This document shows, piece after piece, positions 15,675 through 19,679 of a stretch of 19,679 nt of DNA. The first letter of the stretch is position 1. Each line of letters starts with the position of its first letter. The notes under the pieces were generated by a model that was given only the letters and a program-made list of their open reading frames with translations, searched no databases and had not been told where the DNA came from. Position numbers and translations under genes: made by a program. The DNA is from Bacteroidales bacterium (GTDB taxonomy: Bacteria > Bacteroidota > Bacteroidia > Bacteroidales > VadinHA17), in contig JAAZAP010000338.1 of NCBI GenBank assembly GCA_012514255.1, forward strand, positions 1 through 19,679. Direction: 5' to 3'.

Positions 15675-16529
15675 CTACTGATGAAGGGTGCCGGCGTTAA
15701 TGATCGGATTCGGATCCTTGTCGCCGCACAGCACCACCATAAGATTGCTTACCATCGCGGCCTTCTTCTCTTCATCCAGCTCAATAATCTGCTTCTCGGA
15801 AAGCTGTTCAAGCGCCATCTCAACCATTGACACAGCCCCCTCAACGATCTTGAACCTTGCTGCTACCACTGCGGTAGCCTGCTGACGACGCAACATTGCC
15901 CCGGCTATCTCCTCCGCATATGCAATATAATTTATCCTCGCCTCAATTACATGTATGCCCGCAATCTTCAGCCTGTCACTGATTTCTTTCTCAAGCTCAT
16001 CATTTACCTCCTCACCTCCGCTGCGAAGCGTTATCTCCTCCTCATGAGCCTCCCAGTTGTCATACGGATACAACCCGGCCAGCTTGCGTAAGGCAGCATC
16101 ACTCTGGACGAGTACGAAATGTTCATAGTTGTCAACATCAAATGCTGCCTTGTAGGTGTTTTCAACCTTCCAGACAAGTACCAGCCCGATCTTGATGGGA
16201 TTACCGTTCTTGTCATTTACCTTGATGGGCTCACTGTCAAAATTGCGGGCACGTAATGAGATCTTTTTACGTGAATAGAAAGGAATGTTCCACCAGAAAC
16301 CATTCTTCTTCACAGTCCCGTGATAGGCGCCAAAAAGCACCATGACCATTGATTCGTTAGGGTTGACAACCATCAGGCCTGCAAGCAGCAGTATGTCAAC
16401 CAGGATCATTATGCTTCCCAGCCAGAATACACCTTTTATGAAGGCATACACTGTAGCAGCAATTGCCAAAAGAGCCAGAGCCAGGAAAAGATATCCCGAC
16501 GATGCTTTGAAAATCTTTTCTTCTTTCAT
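15675..16529 (-). CDS. SPFH (stomatin/band 7-like) membrane protein
   Basis: This 284-residue protein has two membrane segments at about residues 12-31 and 34-54. They are followed by an SPFH domain from about 55 (NPNESMVMVLFGAYHGTVKKNGF, shown in part) to about 230, where the helix with AMLRRQQATA begins a C-terminal coiled region. SPFH proteins form ring-like or cage-like oligomers on membranes and organise partner enzymes; in bacteria partners include FtsH and NfeD-type proteins, neither of which is encoded here. The start at 16529 follows a good promoter. It leads a cassette with RHH and zinc-ribbon genes. The lack of an NfeD partner is a difference from the usual stomatin operon. Confidence 0.9.
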   Translation of the reverse strand: MKEEKIFKASSGYLFLALALLAIAATVYAFIKGVFWLGSIMILVDILLLAGLMVVNPNESMVMVLFGAYHGTVKKNGFWWNIPFYSRKKISLRARNFDSEPIKVNDKNGNPIKIGLVLVWKVENTYKAAFDVDNYEHFVLVQSDAALRKLAGLYPYDNWEAHEEEITLRSGGEEVNDELEKEISDRLKIAGIHVIEARINYIAYAEEIAGAMLRRQQATAVVAARFKIVEGAVSMVEMALEQLSEKQIIELDEEKKAAMVSNLMVVLCGDKDPNPIINAGTLHQ

Positions 16530-16533
16530 TTTA

Positions 16534-16577
16534 TATGATATTATTATGATATCACAAAGATATCATATATTTTCATA
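16534..16577. promoter_or_regulatory. Operator-like array of four TATGATAT half-sites over the SPFH promoter
   Basis: Two direct TATGATAT copies (16534-16541 and 16545-16552, 11 bp apart) face an inverted exact copy (16560-16567) and a degenerate inverted copy TTTTCATA (16570-16577, 10 bp further). The inner pair makes a perfect palindrome with 9-bp arms and a 5-base spacer at 16545-16567. The one-helical-turn spacing fits binding by adjacent dimers on one DNA face. The RHH protein encoded in the operon is the obvious candidate binder. Confidence 0.6.
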
Positions 16578-16586
16578 CAAGTCAAG
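16555..16586 (-). promoter_or_regulatory. Promoter of the SPFH/RHH/zinc-ribbon cassette
   Basis: On the minus strand the -7 box TATCTTTG (16555-16562) fits TAnnTTTG exactly, and CTTG (16583-16586) lies 20 bp upstream as a -33 element. The start of transcription would be near 16550, about 20 bases before the ATG. The -7 box overlaps the centre of the palindrome. Confidence 0.6.
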
Positions 16587-16666
16587 AAAAAGTGAAAAAA
16601 TTTACATCAGGTGCGTGCTTGTTGGTCTGACAGCAATCTGCCAGCACAAAACAACTTTGACCCGGT

Positions 16667-18700
16667 TCATTTCAGTGCCTCATCCAGGGCTCTGAGAAGA
16701 GGCTGTGGTGATAGCCTGGTCCCGGTAGCCTTATTCATCCAATGCTGGGGAGTAAGCCTTCCCAGGCTATACATCCGGTCAATTTCATCAGAAAAATCCT
16801 TTCCTTTGAGGTATTCATCTATCTGGAACTGTATTATCTGCCCGTATGCATAGTTCTGGAGATAGAGCGGGCCGTTAATCATATGAGAGTAGATGGCAAG
16901 AACCGGTGAATCGGTCACGCCTAAAACAGGAGCAAAATACCTGTTCCACACATCCGTTGCAATTTCTATTGTCTTTCCCTTCAGCTGTGCGGGTGTGGCT
17001 GCCTGATTTTCATAGAGCCACTTCCACAGCTCCATTTCAACCATGCTCACACCCATGATCTCCATCAGTGACCATGCAGCATCAAGCGTCTGAAGCTTCT
17101 CTTTCTCAGGATTGTTATCATCTATACCCAGCAACATCAGGTCACGATCCTGGAAGAGGAACGCGGTTGCTTCGGTGAAGGCAGTGTTGGGCACACCTGA
17201 AAGCATGTAATATTCAACATCATAGAGTGAAATAGTCTGCTCCACGTTATGTCCGAATTCATGAACTGCAATGTTATACCCCTTGTAGTCCATTCCTTTC
17301 TCAGGGATGCGTGTCCTGAGGTGTGATACCGCTCCCCTCATGGCAGCACCCCAGGCATGTCCGGAACCTCTTGCCGGGTCAACTACAATTTTGTCAGCAA
17401 TATATCCGGCTCTTTCCGGCGACCAGCCGAGCTGTCTGAGCATGACTGGCATCCCTGCCCTGAAAGCAGCAGGATCAGGATAGAGAGCCGACGTTTTTGC
17501 CGTCAGTAGTGTTTCCGGAATAGAGCTCCTTGATCTGAAGCCATCATACCATATATCATAGGGTCTCAGATCGCGTCCCAGTCTTTCCGTGATGATGCCG
17601 GCAAGTATCTTGAGCTGGGGTGAACTGAGATATTCACTGAACAGTGTGGCCGCATCCTCCTGGGATATCTCCATCCCCCCGGAGAAGCTCCGCAGTATTG
17701 CAGTATTCATGCCCGGATGGTATGGATCAGTTGCCTTCCAGGCATTGAAGATGTTTATGACGTGAGCATAACGGGTATCAGGCTCAGAAATGAGTTCCTC
17801 CTCAGTGCCATCCTTTGACACTGTGTTTGAGAAAGGCTCCCATTCATATTCAGGATTATTCACAACGGCCTCCGGTATTTCCTGCCTGATTATTCGCTCC
17901 ATCACCCGGTAGATCATCTCCTGCTTCTCGTTGCCCGATTCCCGGTCGGCATAGTTTGATTTGATCTCATCACGCAGGTTCCAGTGTGAAAGCAATACCA
18001 TATCATCCGGGAATAGTTGTCTTCCATCGTCTGTCCGTAGTTTACCCATGCATATATTGTACTCCGCAATATACATCTCAGCATTGCCCATTGCCGTGTT
18101 TGAAGCCTGGTCAAGTTCAGCTGGTACGCGCGAGACGAACTGGTCACCCATGCGGGCCATGGCCCACTGCTCCCTGCTCCAGCCGGCTCCGAGAGTCTCC
18201 TTCTCGGCAAGGGTATAATAGGGGAAATTCAACGCAACCACGAACGCAACCTTATTTTCATAAAAGTCTGATTGCAAATGTGATCCTGCCGAATAATTGC
18301 CAAACATCCGATCCACCTCATCTATTTCCCCGGCTGCCTCATCAAGAACCTTCCTCAGATCAATAGTGATCTCATTTATGTTACCGGCGAGAGATTCAAA
18401 GTAATTGCTGAGTTTCATGAATACCGATCTTCTCTTTTCAGGGTCAGCAATATAGCTTGCAGCAACGAAATCCATAAACTCCTCAGCCGTGCCATCCGAC
18501 TCGCGCCAGAGTGATGCCGCATGTTTTATACCTCTGCCAAGAAGATCAGGGTCAGCTTCAGGCTGGTCAGCTGTCACTTTATCTATCAAATTATTAACAG
18601 TAGCTTCGCTGATGAAGCCCGCAGAGACATCACCCTTCCTGTCTACAGGAGTTGTACAGGCAGTCACAATCACGGTCATAACCAATAGTAATTTTTTCAT
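16667..18700 (-). CDS. Lipoprotein zinc metallopeptidase of the gluzincin type, M3-like
   Basis: From ATG 18700 the protein has 677 residues. It starts with a lipoprotein signal (MKKLLLVMTVIVTAC, lipid-bearing Cys15), so it should be anchored in the envelope. HEFGHN at 480-485 is a zinc site (His480, Glu481, His484), and Glu510 in the sequence FTEATAF, 26 residues after His484, fits the third ligand of gluzincins such as thimet oligopeptidase. The total length and mostly helical character also suit an M3-like fold. The remaining sequence does not show the full M3 signature that I know, so the exact family is open. An upstream ATG at 18712 is an alternative start. It is flanked by 137 and more than 150 bp of non-coding DNA and is probably monocistronic. 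Confidence 0.82.
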   Translation of the reverse strand: MKKLLLVMTVIVTACTTPVDRKGDVSAGFISEATVNNLIDKVTADQPEADPDLLGRGIKHAASLWRESDGTAEEFMDFVAASYIADPEKRRSVFMKLSNYFESLAGNINEITIDLRKVLDEAAGEIDEVDRMFGNYSAGSHLQSDFYENKVAFVVALNFPYYTLAEKETLGAGWSREQWAMARMGDQFVSRVPAELDQASNTAMGNAEMYIAEYNICMGKLRTDDGRQLFPDDMVLLSHWNLRDEIKSNYADRESGNEKQEMIYRVMERIIRQEIPEAVVNNPEYEWEPFSNTVSKDGTEEELISEPDTRYAHVINIFNAWKATDPYHPGMNTAILRSFSGGMEISQEDAATLFSEYLSSPQLKILAGIITERLGRDLRPYDIWYDGFRSRSSIPETLLTAKTSALYPDPAAFRAGMPVMLRQLGWSPERAGYIADKIVVDPARGSGHAWGAAMRGAVSHLRTRIPEKGMDYKGYNIAVHEFGHNVEQTISLYDVEYYMLSGVPNTAFTEATAFLFQDRDLMLLGIDDNNPEKEKLQTLDAAWSLMEIMGVSMVEMELWKWLYENQAATPAQLKGKTIEIATDVWNRYFAPVLGVTDSPVLAIYSHMINGPLYLQNYAYGQIIQFQIDEYLKGKDFSDEIDRMYSLGRLTPQHWMNKATGTRLSPQPLLRALDEALK

Positions 18701-18847
18701 TTGTATAATCATTTTTAGTTCTTTTTCTGTTCTTAAGTTGGCACAACAGAATCCGCGGAGAACCATTACCTGACTGTCTCCCGCTCATCCCTGACTCCTT
18801 GTTTACTTAAGTTATGCAATGACCGGCAATCCGGGAGACGCTAAGGT

Positions 18848-18890
18848 AAAAAAAAAAGAGGAACCGGGCAGGATCTGCCTGCGGGTTCCC
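18848..18890 (-). terminator. Strong intrinsic terminator after the sigma factor unit
   Basis: Read on the minus strand, GGAACC pairs with GGTTCC (18884-18889 with 18860-18865), and CAGGCAG-type inner arms pair CTGCC (18875-18879) with GGCAG (18867-18871) around a 3-base loop, with a small internal bulge. A run of ten T (18848-18857) follows almost at once. It closes the sigma factor and small-protein unit. The rest of the 18701-18923 gap holds no recognisable gene. Confidence 0.88.
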
Positions 18891-18923
18891 CGACCAATGT
18901 ATTAAGTGTTTGAGGAAAGTCAA

Positions 18924-19109
18924 TCAGTGCATCTGGTCTTTCTTTATCTTTTTGAATAGACTCTCAATAACCTCGTCAGAAGGTGCATCATCCATTTCAG
19001 GAAGCAGAATACCGAGGGCCGTATCTATGCCGAAGGCATCTGCTATGAGGTCTGACGGGGTATTGGTGACTTCAAAATAAGAAAGTAAGAGGGTAGAATT
19101 CTTATCCAT
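18924..19109 (-). CDS. Small acidic protein of unknown function downstream of the ECF sigma factor
   Basis: This 61-residue protein (MDKNSTLLLSYFEVTNTPSD and on) has no membrane segment, no cysteine and no zinc-binding anti-sigma motif. It is acidic in the middle and basic near the end (FKKIKKDQ). The ATG at 19109 is preferred because a purine-rich AGAAGAGAG lies just upstream; an ATG at 19127 would add six residues. It follows the sigma gene by about 50 bp and precedes a strong terminator, so the two are likely cotranscribed. A regulatory partner role is possible but unsupported by any motif. Confidence 0.65.
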   Translation of the reverse strand: MDKNSTLLLSYFEVTNTPSDLIADAFGIDTALGILLPEMDDAPSDEVIESLFKKIKKDQMH

Positions 19110-19161
19110 AGGCGTCTCTCTTCTCATATCAGAAAAACGCCTTCGTACTCAAAAAATTGTA

Positions 19162-19679
19162 TCAGCTTATTGAGAGGGTGATATTTTTTTCAGTCATTAT
19201 CTTGCGCATGTTGATCAGAGCATACCTCATGCGACCAAGAGCAGTGTTGATACTCACTCCCGTCATGTCAGCTATCTCCTTGAAACTCATGCCTGCATAA
19301 TGACGCATGATAACCACTTCCCGCTGATCCTCAGGTAACCCGTTGATAAGACGCCTCACATCACGCATCACCTGACGACGGACCATCACATCTTCCACGT
19401 TATCATCTGTCAGCCTCTTTGAATTGAACAGGTCGGTTTCATAGTCATCATTGAGAACAATCCCCATCTGCTTCTCGTGCCTGAAGTGGTCAATTATGAG
19501 ATTATGAGCAATCCTCATCACCCAGGATATGAATTTCCCGTCATCCTGATAGCGTCCTGCCCTGATAGACTGAACCACCTTCAGGAAAGTGTCCTGAAAA
19601 ATATCGTCAGCGAGATCGCGGTTCCGGATGTAAAGGCTGATATAGGAGTAGACCTTACTTTTGTGACGCAGGATGAGCA
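19162..19679 (-). CDS. ECF-type RNA polymerase sigma factor, N-terminus beyond the window
   Basis: The frame is open from the right edge to the stop at 19162, giving 171 residues. Region 2 is visible as ADDIFQDTFLKVVQSI followed by FISWVMRIAHNLIIDHFR, the core-binding and -10 recognition helices. Region 4 (LPEDQREVVIMRHYAGMSF and then KEIADMTGVSINTALGRM) is a helix-turn-helix for the -35 type element. The in-frame GTG at 19578 is not the true start, because conserved region 2 extends upstream of it. No anti-sigma factor is recognised next to it. Target genes cannot be predicted. Confidence 0.93.
   Translation of the reverse strand, partial: LILRHKSKVYSYISLYIRNRDLADDIFQDTFLKVVQSIRAGRYQDDGKFISWVMRIAHNLIIDHFRHEKQMGIVLNDDYETDLFNSKRLTDDNVEDVMVRRQVMRDVRRLINGLPEDQREVVIMRHYAGMSFKEIADMTGVSINTALGRMRYALINMRKIMTEKNITLSIS

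Noticed and set aside
16627..16644. Hairpin CTGACAG-CAAT-CTGCCAG after the metallopeptidase gene
   Set aside because: A 7-bp stem with one wobble pair exists, but no T run follows within about 20 bases on the minus strand, so an intrinsic terminator is not supported.
18732..18813. Two CTTAAGTT copies in the region upstream of the metallopeptidase
   Set aside because: Eight-base repeats 74 bp apart in AT-rich DNA are expected by chance, and no promoter element lines up with them.
19162..19578. Start of the sigma factor at the in-frame GTG 19578
   Set aside because: The frame continues upstream to the window edge and encodes conserved region 2 residues such as DIFQDTFLKV, so the gene is longer and cut by the edge.

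Overview
The window looks like a piece of a Bacteroidota chromosome, most likely order Bacteroidales. The supporting signs are candidate promoters with the Bacteroidota -7 box TAnnTTTG, few Shine-Dalgarno sequences, a DoxX/MauE-type membrane protein next to triosephosphate isomerase, a dihydropteroate synthase paired with a CdaA-type diadenylate cyclase, TonB-like proteins of the Bacteroidota type, and secreted proteins and lipoproteins of unknown function. I see no tRNA, rRNA, CRISPR array, insertion sequence or phage gene. The genes are tightly packed and base composition looks even throughout.

Layout. Positions 1-824 (+): the tail of one gene and a complete TonB-like protein, overlapping by one base. 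Positions 830-2887 (-): an SRAP/HMCES-type DNA-protein crosslink protein and, upstream on the same strand, an exported serine beta-lactamase-like hydrolase. Positions 3029-4940 (+): a translationally coupled pair, an exported ankyrin-repeat protein with a beta-rich C-terminal domain and a cysteine-rich lipoprotein. Positions 4984-6635 (-): folP followed by cdaA. Positions 6814-14001 (+): tmk, a DoxX/BT_3928-like membrane protein, tpiA and a 1493-residue secreted protein, probably one transcription unit. Positions 14002-14517 (-): a YfcE-type phosphodiesterase. Positions 14579-15280 (+): rsmE. Positions 15282-16529 (-): a three-gene cassette of an SPFH membrane protein, a ribbon-helix-helix DNA-binding protein and a zinc-ribbon protein. 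Positions 16667-18700 (-): a large lipoprotein gluzincin metallopeptidase. Positions 18848-19679 (-): a strong terminator, a 61-residue protein and an ECF sigma factor cut by the window edge.

Most genes are housekeeping: nucleotide and folate metabolism, glycolysis, rRNA modification, c-di-AMP signalling and genome maintenance. The places most likely to hold undescribed biology are three. The first is the SPFH/RHH/zinc-ribbon cassette, whose promoter -7 box sits inside a near-symmetric array of four TATGATAT-like half-sites, which suggests autoregulation by the RHH protein. The second is the ankyrin/beta-domain protein with its coupled cysteine-rich lipoprotein. The third is the giant beta-rich secreted protein downstream of tpiA. 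Several convergent gene pairs have 0-5 bp between stop codons, so any terminator must lie inside the opposing gene. I cannot claim a new system from sequence alone; these are candidates.
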